DNA of 64,000 bases, from assembly GCF_000005505.3 (NCBI RefSeq), contig NC_016135.3, forward strand, positions 7,596,613-7,660,612. Reading direction: 5' to 3'. Positions 1 to 9,550 of this stretch are shown piece by piece. The notes below the pieces were generated by a model, which was given only the letters and a program-made list of their open reading frames with translations, was not told the DNA's origin and made no database searches. This DNA comes from Brachypodium distachyon (Eukaryota; Streptophyta; Magnoliopsida; Poales; Poaceae). The position numbers and the translations under genes were made by a program. Numbering within the stretch: position 1 is the stretch's first letter; every line of letters starts with the position of its first letter.

Positions 1-982
1 CATCAGGAACCAGTTGGCTCTGACCTTGTCGTCGGCGCCGATGGCATGCATCCCCAACGTATAGGTCAGGACGAAATCCTTGGGATTCACGGTCCCATCG
101 TATGTACTAAGCGCGGGCGCTGGGAACTTACGGGGCCATGTCACCCGCCGCAACTCGCGTGTGAACGCGGTGTAGCCGTCCTCGGGGCCCATAGGAGCAT
201 CCTCCTACTCCTCCGGGCGCGGGCGCTCTACCTCGCGCCGGCGCCGGCAGTCCAGGCGCGGGCGCAGATCCTCCTGTTGTCGGGCATTCAAGATGCCGCG
301 CGCGTCACCTCGCGTGATGGTGGGCGACGAGTCTGAGGAATCCTCCGGGTCTCCGCCTCCCGGGCCTCCCTGCGGGGGAGGGTTTCCTCCTATCACGGGG
401 CGCGGGGCGCGGAGGATTCGGCCTCCAGCCTGAGCCTGCCGGGCCGCCTTCGCCCTGTGGCTATTGGGCGGCGAGCGCGAGGAGCACGTCCAGCTCCTCG
501 CTCCATACCTCGTGCGCCGGCGTGCCCTGCTGCGGCTCGTACCGCACCATGACCCGCGCGGCGATGATGGCCTCCGCCCGGGTTCGCGCGCGGGGCAGCC
601 GGTTACCCGAGCGGCTGCCCTCCGCTCTATCCCCGGACACATCCGGTTGAGCCGAACGCGAGCCGGTCGGCGTCGCCCGCGACGCGCCGTGCTCCTCGTG
701 CGGCTTCTGCGGTTCGTCGGCCCGCGGGTCACCCCGCTGTCGTCTGCGGGCGGCGTTGTGGCCGCTCGTGCGGCTGGCTCCGGTGCTGGGAGCCGTCGGC
801 CCTCTCGACCGATTGTCAGCCGACGGTCGAGGGGGCGTCAGGGGCAGCTGCGGTTGCGGCGCTCGGGCAGGCTCAGGATCACCCTGCTCCTGCGATGCGC
901 GCGGCACGTCGTGCGACCGCGTGTGCGCCGCTGGGGCTGCACGCGGGTCAATCCTCGAGTCACCGGCCCGCTTGGGAGGCAT
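1..982 (-). pseudogene. Gag of Tat-like gypsy element 1 (partial, broken)
   Basis: N-terminal half of a Ty3/gypsy Gag polyprotein that leaves the window on the left. The start ATG (982-980, minus) opens with MPPKRAGDS, as in elements 2 and 4. An arginine/proline-rich region follows, then the family segment RVMVRYEPQQGTP and a Leu/Ala stretch. A TAG at 461-463 breaks the frame, and the reading continues in another frame through ILNARQQEDLRPRL towards the capsid-like domain (YTLGMHAIGADDKV near the left edge). It therefore has at least one nonsense mutation and one frameshift. Its 5' LTR lies just upstream at 1091-1980. Gag would form the virus-like particle. Recognition rests on similarity to the other copies in this window. 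Confidence 0.85.
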
Positions 983-1073
983 GGTGGCCGGCTCTGTCGT
1001 CGAGAAAGATGAGGCCGATGCTGGTGTAGACGTCACCGCCGGCGGTCACCGGCGAGCTCTCCTCACGCACCCC

Positions 1074-1090
1074 CTACCTGGCACGCCAGA
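1074..1090 (-). other. Primer-binding site of element 1
   Basis: Immediately internal to the LTR, the minus strand reads TCTGGCGTGCCAGGTAGG. The same short block follows the LTR end in elements 2 and 4. Its position next to the LTR end marks it as the tRNA primer-binding site. I did not assign the tRNA. Confidence 0.65.
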
Positions 1091-1980
1091 TGTCGTCGCA
1101 CGGGGCTCCGACACCGGGGGTGCGCGGGCACCCCCTTTTAGATTTGGCAGTGGGCTACGGGATCGCTCCGGCGATCGCCGGCGAGGCCAATGCGAAGCGT
1201 ATGAATGCAATGAACACGAAAATGCTTTTTACCCAGGTTCGGGCCACCCGGAGGTGTAAACCCCTACGTCCTGCTTGACTGAGCTTGTATTATCGTAAGA
1301 TCGAGTGTTTACAAGTTGCCAGGGAAGGGTCCCCGGGTGCTCTCTTTTTGGCTAAGTGCTCTTAGCTAGTCTGGGCTACTACCAGTGGAGAACTGCTTGT
1401 TGGTTGAATGTGCCAACGAACGAACGAACCCCTTTGACTGTTGGCAGGGGTCCTCCCTTTATATCCAAGGGGATACCATAGGTGCCACGGTGCATGGATT
1501 ACAAGTGGCGAGCAGGGAGCTTGGGCACCTCTTCCTCGGTGCGCTGGCATGCATGCATGAGTGCCAACCCCGCCGCTAGGGGTCTAAGGCCTAAAAACTA
1601 GCCCTGGGCAGCCACTTTTTGCCTGACTAGACGGATAACCCCCCTCCTGTCGGGTAATAAAATGCGCCATGCGCTTCACTCCTTGCCCTGACGAAACTGC
1701 GCACTGGGCGCCTGCCATGCGCCCACGTGGCCCTGCTGCTTTGCTTGCTCAGTCCTGCCCTCGCGGCGGAAACCTGTGCCCGAGAACGCCTCCTCCCGGC
1801 AAGTGCCTTCCCGAGAGGTGCCCAGGCAGGATCATTTCCCGAAGCCCCGCTAGCCCTTCCAGGCTGGGAGCTTGCTGGGCAGCCTGCACGTTGCCGCCCG
1901 GGGTGAGATCCTTTCGGGAACCCAGCGATGCGACCCACGCATCATGCGGCGGTGGCACCCCGGGTGCCACTGGTGCGACA
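1091..1980 (-). repeat. 5' LTR of Tat-like element 1
   Basis: About 890 bp with TG...CA ends (TGTCGTCGC at the left, GGTGCGACA at the right, read on plus). It is homologous over its length to the LTRs at 16526-17514 and 47487-48455. It shares the CCGGAGGTGTAAA-type block, a TATA motif and the GC-rich right part with repeated CCCGGGAA-like words. Transcription would run on minus, into the gag at 1-982. Its right end abuts the flank of the gag-only element's LTR, so element 1 inserted next to or into that older element. Confidence 0.85.
1455..1465 (-). promoter_or_regulatory. TATA box of element 1 LTR
   Basis: The minus strand reads ATATAAAGGGAGG. It matches in position the TATAAAAGG of the LTRs at 16526-17514 and 47487-48455. 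Confidence 0.5.
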
Positions 1981-2020
1981 CTCACTCGCTCGGTAGGAGT
2001 GGACGGATCAGGCCCGGATG

Positions 2021-2500
2021 TGATAGCCTCGAGGGTGTCCCGATCTTTCGATGAGAATGATAACTCTCGATTTGGGTAGGAGGTGACGTTGACGATCCGA
2101 CTACGGCCTAGGAGGCAGCGCCTTAGCAATCGATACACCAACTCCAGAGGGTTATTGATCACGCGGGGGCACGATCAACCTGACCACGAAGGTCTTTGTT
2201 CCTGCAAGCAATCGAAGAACAAGCAAGAACAAGATAAATAGCAGATGCAATCTAAAATTGCGAATATACTATATCAAACCAATGTCTCAACGAGACGATA
2301 AGTTGGAGTCTTGACGACGGTAAAACAAGTGGTCTAACCGACACACGCGATTACACGAAAGTAGCAAAAATGGCTAAACTTTATCTAATCAAAACCCAAG
2401 GCTCCTTAGGGGGGCTCATGGGGTATATAAAGGAGGAGCGAGAGATATTTTCGTCCACCTTGAGTAAGGAGGCCGAAATCCAACTCTATCTCTAACTTTC
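2021..2500 (-). repeat. 3' LTR of the gag-only gypsy element
   Basis: The left end, TGATAGCCTCGAGG, is the reverse complement of the LTR end of element 5 (43687). The region matches 43300-43687 almost base for base in long stretches: the TATATACCCCATGAGC promoter-like block, the TCGTGTAATCGCG block and the CGATCGTGCCCC block. The inner border near 2500 is approximate, placed where the coding frame stops. On minus the LTR would end with CTATCA. Confidence 0.7.
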
Positions 2501-2501
2501 C

Positions 2502-4577
2502 TTACAAACTACAACTCTTTAGGAAACAGAAAAACAGATCCGTCAGCTTGTTTTGTCCGTCACGGTCAGCACGAGTCGAATCTCTTGATGGGGCCAGATC
2601 CGTTGGAAAGGTCTTGTAATTACCTTTCCAACAAGTACTTGTTTGCTTGATTTGGACTCCGGATGCGACCTGGGTGATTAAAACAAATTCGGGTCTCCTG
2701 ACAGCTCGGACCCGAATCGGATTCAACTTTAATTCGTGATATCTTTCTCTAGCAAGCTCCGAATCATGTGCCGTTTGATTTGTTGGAAAGTACACTTGAT
2801 AGGCTTCACTTTGAATCTCCCTTTGCAGGCTATCACACTTCATCTTCACTTTGGACTTGTAAAGTTCAATAAGATGCCTACATAATAAGATTACACAAGA
2901 TAGTAGCTCCGCCTCTTTGCAAGTAACATATTGAAAACATTTTGTAATTGAATTCACCTGATTATAATTGTTATTGGATACACCAACAATTAGGTTTCTA
3001 ATGGTTGTATCCATGGTTAGCATGTCCATATCATCCTGCCTTTCTTGAAAGGAAAGCCGTCCTCGGCGTCGTTTGTGCTGAAAAGAGACTGACAAAATAG
3101 ACAAAGTGTGTGCATGGTATATGTATATGTCATCAATTTTAACTCCACTCCCATGCTGCACATTCGATGTTTCACATAAATAAAACTCATAATAGTTCAA
3201 AAGATTAATAGTCATATTCCAACGGCAAGTATCATATTTTAATTTGTAATTCTCATCATTAAACCATCCTAATGGAGGTGAACAATAATTCAAAATTACC
3301 AAATGGCGAGCTACAATATGCGTCAATGTGCAATCATGCCACAAGTTATTTGTCATACAACTATCACCAATATTAGAGGTCATATCAAAATGATTGAGCA
3401 TATGTCAAATATTGTTGTCTCTCAAATCAAGAAAGTTATCACAAGCAATGCAAATCTGATGCACCCAAAATTTATTGTTGACATCATGCTCTCCAATTAA
3501 TTGAATAGTGTATCCATGGGCATTAGCAAAAGATTTTGAAATTGTTAACTTAGAAACTTTATCCATTGCATGTGACAAATATATAGGTGCATCAAGTTTA
3601 ATAAAACATAAAGAATTATTAGGTGGATCGTTCTCAATCACTCCATGTGTAATTAACTCGACACAACCTAAACCAAATTTATCTACATCACATGCTTCTC
3701 CCAAAACATTAGTTATTTCCTCACATGATTCATTCTCATCAATATCAAAATTAATATGTGCACTCAAATCATTAGAAGAATTAATTTCAGCAGTAGGTGC
3801 ACTCAAATCAACATGTAAATCAACAATTTCACATGGTGCAGACAATTCAACATGTATCTCATTTATTTCGTCACATGTCATATTTAGTTCAGGAACACAA
3901 TCATCTTTATCTTTACCTTGTGGGCTCGACTCATTTGTAGTAGACCCTCGCTGTAATTTCCTCTCAACTTTACGAGCAAGATTAAGCAAACACAAAAGAG
4001 AGTCGTATTTTTCATATTCAATCATGTAAGAAATATCAAAGTTAAGCCCACAATAAAACCTATCAATTTTTCTTTGTTCGGTTTCATCTAAACCAGATCG
4101 CAAGGTTAAAATTTGGAACTCATGGTAGTAATCATCAACAGTTTTATCATCTTGTGTCAAACGTCGTAATTTGGAACGCAACTCATAAGCATAACTTGGA
4201 GGAACATATTTTTCTCTCATGATTTTCTTCATATCAATCCAAGTGTGAGGTATTTTGTTTTCTCTAACTATCTCACACCACCATGATAATGCATCAAAAC
4301 GAAATTTACTACTAGCAATTTGGACCTTACGACTATCTAGTAAATGGAAGCATGTGAATTGTTCAGTTAAAACTAGCTCCCAATCTATATACGTTTCAGC
4401 ATCATTTTCCCCCTCAAAGAAAGGTACACACAATTTAATTGTATTAGAAGGATTGTTTTGTACCGTTGCCGTGGCATTATCAATAAGAGACGTGGAGGAT
4501 GGCCGCGGTGAAAAGCACTCATCGCGGTCACGGGATAGCATCGGTCTAGTTGCCATGCTTCGTGTAAGTCCTGTCAT
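2502..4577 (-). pseudogene. Gag plus unknown C-terminal ORF of a pol-less gypsy element
   Basis: A single minus-strand frame of about 690 codons, interrupted by one TGA at 3405-3407. The first 200 or so residues after the start (MTGLTRSMAT) are a retrotransposon Gag domain (ETYIDWELVLTEQFTC, IPHTWIDMKKIMREKYVP, VDDYYHEFQIL) that aligns with the Gag of element 5. An acidic stretch follows, with three imperfect repeats around VELSAPCEIV and VDLSAPTAEI. The rest matches nothing I recognise: there is no zinc knuckle, protease, RT or integrase. The frame runs to the LTR border. It is probably a non-autonomous element, because pol is absent but the leader and LTR match element 5. The last 100 or so codons may be untranslated sequence that happens to be open. 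Confidence 0.6.
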
Positions 4578-4914
4578 GGTTAGTAGAAAATAAGAAACAA
4601 ATCACAGTAATATGTCCTATCAACTACTAGGATGTGGCTACAAGTCGCTCAACTCTCAAGCTAAAAATCAAGTTCTTACAAGTTCTTACCATGCAAAACA
4701 GGAAGGTGATGGCCAGCGGCGTGACCAAGCCCTCCGAATATTAAATGTATCGATGCCTCGGTAACAAACCAACCTAGGTGTAGAATCTGTGGAGCTTGGA
4801 GGCTTTTGTGAGTAGCAAGGAATAGCAAATAATCAAATCAGCAATGCAAAGTTGAAAATATGCTCAATAATGCTAGTCCTAGCTGCTCGAGTCGATAAGA
4901 ACGAATTACACAAG
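4578..4914 (-). other. Leader of the gag-only element
   Basis: Untranslated sequence upstream of the gag ATG. It is closely similar to the leader of element 5 (37661-37987) read in the opposite direction, including GCAGCTAGGACTAGCAT, CCAAGCTCCACAGATTCTAC and GCTGGCCATCACCTTCCTGT. It stops abruptly at 4914 against a fragment of a Tat LTR, so the 5' LTR and primer site of this element are missing. Confidence 0.7.
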
Positions 4915-5537
4915 GGGATGCTGTCTGACCCGCCAACCGTCTAACCCCCTTGACTGTAGGCATGGGTCCTCCTTTCATACACAAGGGGATGCCACACGTG
5001 CGACGGTGCATGAGCTACAAGTGTCCAACGGGGAGGCACGCAAGTCTCCCCGGTGAGCTGGTGGCATGCAGGGGTGCCACCTCCGCTGCTAGGGGTCTAA
5101 GACCCTAGGGTAGGATTGGACAACCACTGTTCCTTGGATCTGACGGGTAACTACCCGTCGGTCGGCTCGTTTACTGGGCCGCGCGCCTTACTCCTTGCCT
5201 TGGTGGGACCGCGCGTTCCGCGTCTGACACGCGCCCGCGCGGCGCTGTCCACTGGGCCCCACGACCCGAGGCGGGGCACGCGTCCGGGAGCCCCCAATAC
5301 CCGCAAGTCGACCCGGGAAGCACCCGGGCCCAGCGCACCCGGGAACCTCCTCTCGGGAAGCAGCTTCCCGAGAGGTGTCCAAGCGGGAATATTCCCCGAA
5401 GCCCCGCTAGCCCCTTTCGGGCTGGTAGCTTGTCGGGAAGCACGTCGGCGCTCCCCGGGATGAGACCTTCCCGGGAAACCGGGGGAGGGGCCCACGCGTC
5501 GCGCAGCGGTGGTACCCCGGGTGCCACTGGTGCGACA
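4915..5537 (-). repeat. Truncated 3' LTR of element 2
   Basis: From about 4922 it matches 16900-17514, differing at scattered sites only, and it ends with the same GGTGCGACA at 5537. The part corresponding to 16526-16900 is missing. At the junction the 13-mer ACACAAGGGGATG (4914-4926) is a second copy of the word found in its proper place about 60 bp on. The TATA position carries a change (CTTTCATAC in place of CTTTTATAC). Confidence 0.8.
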
Positions 5538-5550
5538 GTAGCCCCCGGGC
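5538..5550 (-). other. Polypurine tract of element 2
   Basis: The minus strand reads CCCGGGGGCTAC directly before the LTR start TGTCGCACC, which is where plus-strand priming is expected. It is short and not purely purine, so it is called from position. Confidence 0.45.
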
Positions 5551-5950
5551 GTGGGCCGGCATCACCAGTTCCCGGAAGGGTCTCCCTCTAGTCGGTTGCC
5601 GGGCTACGCCCTTAACTGACGCGTGGGCCCCCGATCATTCGTGGGCCCGCGTCCCTTCGCTGCCCCGTGTACGGCGCCATTAAAAGCGGAGCAGTGGACG
5701 CGTGAGATTTCCGCCCTAACTCCCCCCCCCCCCCCCAAATAGGGTAGTTAAGGCCACTCCGCGCATTACTCCCAGTGATTAGGAGTTATCCCCGTGCACC
5801 CGTAGTGTACGGAACCTGCCGTTACCAAACGGCCGGGTGCCATAAAGCCTCCACTGTTGCCAACAGGGGAACAACACTTTGTCCTTTCGCCTCCATCCTC
5901 CTCCGCATCTCGTATCCCTGCGCTCCTGCCAGCTTCCGCCCTTGCTCCCC
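5551..5950 (+). promoter_or_regulatory. Upstream region of opposite-strand gene A
   Basis: No ORF of its own. It holds a C14 run near 5721, a TATA-like CCATTAAAAGC near 5680 and a CCATAAAGCC near 5838, then a CT-rich stretch before the ATG at 5951. It is a plausible promoter and 5' UTR for the gene that runs against the retrotransposon. No start site can be fixed from sequence. Confidence 0.35.
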
Positions 5951-7748
5951 ATGGCGCCCCCCACCACCAGGAAGGGGAAGGAGGTCCAGTGTTCGAAGAA
6001 GCCCGCGACCAGCAAGACCGAGGCGGCACTCAAAGCGGCCGCCGCCAAGGACCAGAAGAGGCGGGAGATGCGCGCCCCAGTCGCCTTCTTCCGCCCCGGC
6101 TATAACGGCGAGGCGTTGGGGAAGCTCCTGCACGCCGTCGCCTCCAACTTCAACGAGCACGGGGAGACGCGGATCTTCCCAGTGGGCGTCGAACACCAGG
6201 ATAACATCTTCCCGGTGTTCGCGCGCTTCCTCCTCTACGGCATGGTGCCGCCCTTCTGTCTGTTCCTCCACGCGCTGATGGAGTCCTATCAGTTGCGGGT
6301 GGCGCGGCTCCACCCCACCTCGCTCTTCCTCCTCGCCACCTTCCAATTCCTCTGCGAGGCGTTCGTGGGGGTGATGCCGTCAGTGGGGCTCTTCCGCCAT
6401 TACTTCTACCCGCGCATCGACAATGCGAAGGCGATGTCGTCGGGGGTGGTTTTCTGCGCCCGCGACCAGATGAAGTCGGAGTTCATTGTCCGGTCGGGGA
6501 AGAAGATCGAAAAAGAGTGGCGGGGCGACTGGTGCTGGGTCCGAGTGGAGGACCCCCAGGAGTTCATCCAGCCGCCGACGGAGTTGCCGGTACCCCAGAA
6601 CAGCTGGCAGGATAGGTACCACCGCGATGCCGACCTCCTCCCCATCGTGGAGAAGATCAAGGCGCTGCGGCTAGCGGGGCTCACCGATGTCGATGTGGCG
6701 CGCACCTTCGTCCGTCAGCGCATAGCCCCGCTGCAGCTACGTTCTCGGCCCGCGTGGATGTACACGGGCTCCGGGGATAGGACACGCCTCTAGGCGGACG
6801 GCATGGACTTGGTGTCCCTCAGGATATGGGTGCGGGGGATCTCCGGCGAGATCTTCCAGTCGACGGAGTTCCCGCCGGGGGTCTCCGCTCTCCACGCCGG
6901 CGTCAGGGCGCTCAGCGACATCGTCGGCGCCTTCCCGCCCTGCAACGGGGGGCTGATGGACGACACCCCCACCCGGGTCCCGCACGCTCCCCCGCAAGCA
7001 CCCCGCGGGAAGTAGGTGCTCGAGGAGAGCGAGGGCGGGTCCGAGCCCAACTGGCCCTCCCTCCGGTCGCTGGACGACGAGGCGGGCCAAGGGGCTGCGT
7101 CCCCGAAAGTCGTCGCCGTGTACGACGACGACGAGGAAAGCAGCGACAGCGCACCCCTGATCGTGAGAAGGTCGAGGGCGTTCGCGGCGGCCGCAGCCAC
7201 CACCTCAACAGCGACGTCCGCCCCGGCAGCGGCCCCCAACCTAGCGGCGGCCGCCGAACCTGGGGCGCCCGTCGGTACCCCGACGGCAGCCGCGGCAACA
7301 AGGGCCACAAGTGTCTCGGCGGCGGCCGCCAGCTCCGCGGCGGGAACCGGTCCCGGGGTGCCCGTCGGTACCCCGGCAACGCCCGCACCCGCGGGGGTCC
7401 CCGGCGCCCCGGTGACGGCTTTCGCCCCAGTAGCGGGGGCCTCCGCGAGCTTGGCGCCCAGCGCCGCGGCAGCATCGCCATCGACACCCGGAGCTCTCCG
7501 GGTCACGACGACACTGCGGGCGCCCACGGCGCAGCCCGCTCGGGGGGTCTTCCGGGGCTTCGCGCTCCGGCGCAACCCTCCAAAGTCCTCACCGGCGGGC
7601 GCCAGCAAGAGGGCGAGGAGCGATTCCCCGCTTGGCACGCCAAGCAAGAGGACGCGCGCTGACGCCGGCGGCGCCACTGATCCCACTGCCGCGGGGCTAG
7701 AAGTGGTGCGGGCGCGTCCCTTGGCGACCCAGCCCCAACGAAGACAGG

Positions 7749-7833
7749 GTCGGCACCGGGTATGCCTTCGTCGATTCTCTGCAACTGCGATTCCTCTTAG
7801 CCAAACTCATGAACATACCTTCTCTTCCTGCAG
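7749..7833 (+). other. Candidate intron 1 of opposite-strand gene A
   Basis: The acceptor TTCTCTTCCTGCAG at 7820-7833 has a good pyrimidine tract. Two GT donors are possible, at 7749 and 7760. Only 7749 joins the upstream frame to the downstream ASGSSPTARPLDAP frame without a stop. The donor choice is therefore inferred from frame. Confidence 0.45.
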
Positions 7834-7932
7834 CAAGCGGCAGCTCGCCCACGGCAAGACCCTTGGACGCTCCCGCTGGCGCAGGCGAGGTAGGGGGCGG
7901 GGCTTCCCCGGCAAGCCCGTCGGCCGCACAAG

Positions 7933-8009
7933 GTAACCGCCCCGGTCGCCCTTGTTCGCCTTCGATAGCTCCAACCATCGCCGACCCTCATGCTTCTTCA
8001 TGGTTGCAG
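7933..8009 (+). other. Candidate intron 2 of opposite-strand gene A
   Basis: 77 bp, CAAG|GTAACC to GGTTGCAG|GC, splitting a glycine codon after its first base. It joins SAAQ to GTSAPTPG. Gene C has an intron of similar length and the same phase at the same place in the protein, which supports real splicing. Confidence 0.55.
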
Positions 8010-9550
8010 GCACAAGTGCGCCCACGCCCGGAACAGGCGCGGCCGTGGTCGACCCCGACTCGGCCGTCTGGACCGAGGGGGTGGAGGGGGAGTCGGAAAT
8101 GGCTCCCACGTCTGGCCCTGCTGCGACGGACACAGCGGCAGCCGTGGGGACCGCCACCGCCGCGGCGGCACCTGGCGACGTGCCCGAAGCCGCGGAGGTG
8201 GCCGGCTCGGGCTCACCCGTCGTCCAATAAGGGGCAACCCCCGCTGGAAGCAGGGAGCCCTCTCCAACCCCGGTGTCCCGGAGCTTGGGCGCGGGGGAAG
8301 TTGCCGAGGAAGGACGGCAAGACCCCCGCGAGCAAGTTGGCGACCCCGCGCCTAGCTCCACTTCGGCAGCAGGGGCTTCATCATCCTCGGGGGCTCTCCC
8401 CGGCACCGACCTCGGCACCCTCGCCGGGGTCGCTTGGAATCCTCTTACCTGGGATCCGAGCGTCTTCGAGCGCGGGAACCGGTTCCTGGACACCGTCCGG
8501 GACCAGCAGTTCGCCTTCGTCACCTCCTACAATGAGGTGAGGGAGCGCCACACCGCCACCAAGAATCAACTCGGCGAGGTGCGGGAAGCTGTGGAGAGAG
8601 AGCGGCGCGAACTCTCCCGGCTGCGCGAGGAGGTGCGCCTCGCCGAAGAGGAGGCGCGGCTGGCCCGGCAAGCCCTGGAGGCTGCTCGGGAGCCAGTAGT
8701 CCCGGAGACCGAGCTCCGTCGGCAACTGGAGGTCTAGCGCACGGAGCTCCAAGGAAGGCTCGACACGATGGCGGCAACTCTCGAAGCGTCCCGGAAGGAG
8801 CATGCCGAGGTGCTCTAGATGGCCCAGGCGCAGCTGGACAAGAAGAGCGAGCTGATCGCCAACTACCGCGGCGAAATCCAAGGCCTCCGTGTCCTGCTGG
8901 AGGTGCAGGTCAAGGCTGAGGACGCAGCGGCTCAGCACGAGGCCGAGCTCAACTCCGTCAAAGGCAAAGCGGCCGGGCTTGAGGACGAGTTGGCCGCCAT
9001 CCAGGAAGAGCTCACCAAGGCCAGCGAGGCCAACGCAACCCAAGCCTTAGAGCTTGTGAAGCTGGAGGGCCGCGTCAGCAAGGCCAAGAAGGCCGCGCAA
9101 GATCCCCGACTCCATCACGGCACGCTGATCGGGCAGCGACAGCTCGAGACGGAGAAGCTGGCGAAGATCGCCGAGTCGCTGCGCGACCTGCTGCCCAAGT
9201 TCGAGCTGCAGGCGGCGGAGGTGGACGGCAGGGACGTCACGACACTGATCCCCTTCTTCTCCGACTTGTTGGGGAAGCTCGGGGCGCTCGATGTCTGGAT
9301 CGCCAAGTATGGCGCCAACAAAGTCGCCAACTGCGCCCGGGAGGTTGCTGGGACAATCCTCCCGCGGACTCATCTCCAGGACCCGGAATTTCCCTTCGAG
9401 TCCCTGCTGGACGCTTGGTCCGACAGCGAGGACGAGCCCACGCACACCCAAGCAGTGCGCGAGTTCGTCGGTGAGGTCGTCGAGCGGATGCAGATGAAGC
9501 CGGAGCTTGATCTCCCCGCCGACCCCCGGGCCGAAGACAGCGACAACTAG

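Larger units (their letters stand above)
5951..9550 (+). pseudogene. Opposite-strand accessory gene A of element 2 (Transposase_28-like, coiled coil)
   Basis: Starts with MAPPTTRKGKEV at 5951. Residues of about 20-280 form a globular domain of the plant Transposase_28 type (Pfam 'putative gypsy type transposon'): PPFCLFLHALMESYQL, FQFLCEAFVGVMPSVGLFRH, GDWCWVRV and ending PAWMYTGSGDRTRL. An Ala/Pro/Ser-rich disordered stretch with acidic clusters follows, then KR-rich words, two candidate introns, the segment WDPSVFERGNRFLD, a long heptad-like coiled coil and a C-terminal helical region (PEFPFESLLDAWSDSEDE) ending at 9550. One frame runs through exon 1 with TAG at 6791 and 7013. Exon 3 has TAA at 8228 and TAG at 8735 and 8816. 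Related copies lie at 18225 and 35668. The function is unknown, and this copy is dead unless the stops are read through. Confidence 0.75.

Noticed and set aside
5151..5527. Several overlapping frames in the LTR and again at 17127-17532
   Set aside because: They are readings of GC-rich LTR sequence in every frame and have no protein pattern.
7016..8540. Minus-strand Arg/Pro-rich frames opposite gene A as pol-linked proteins
   Set aside because: They are mirror frames of the Ala/Pro-rich region and are not conserved in element 4.
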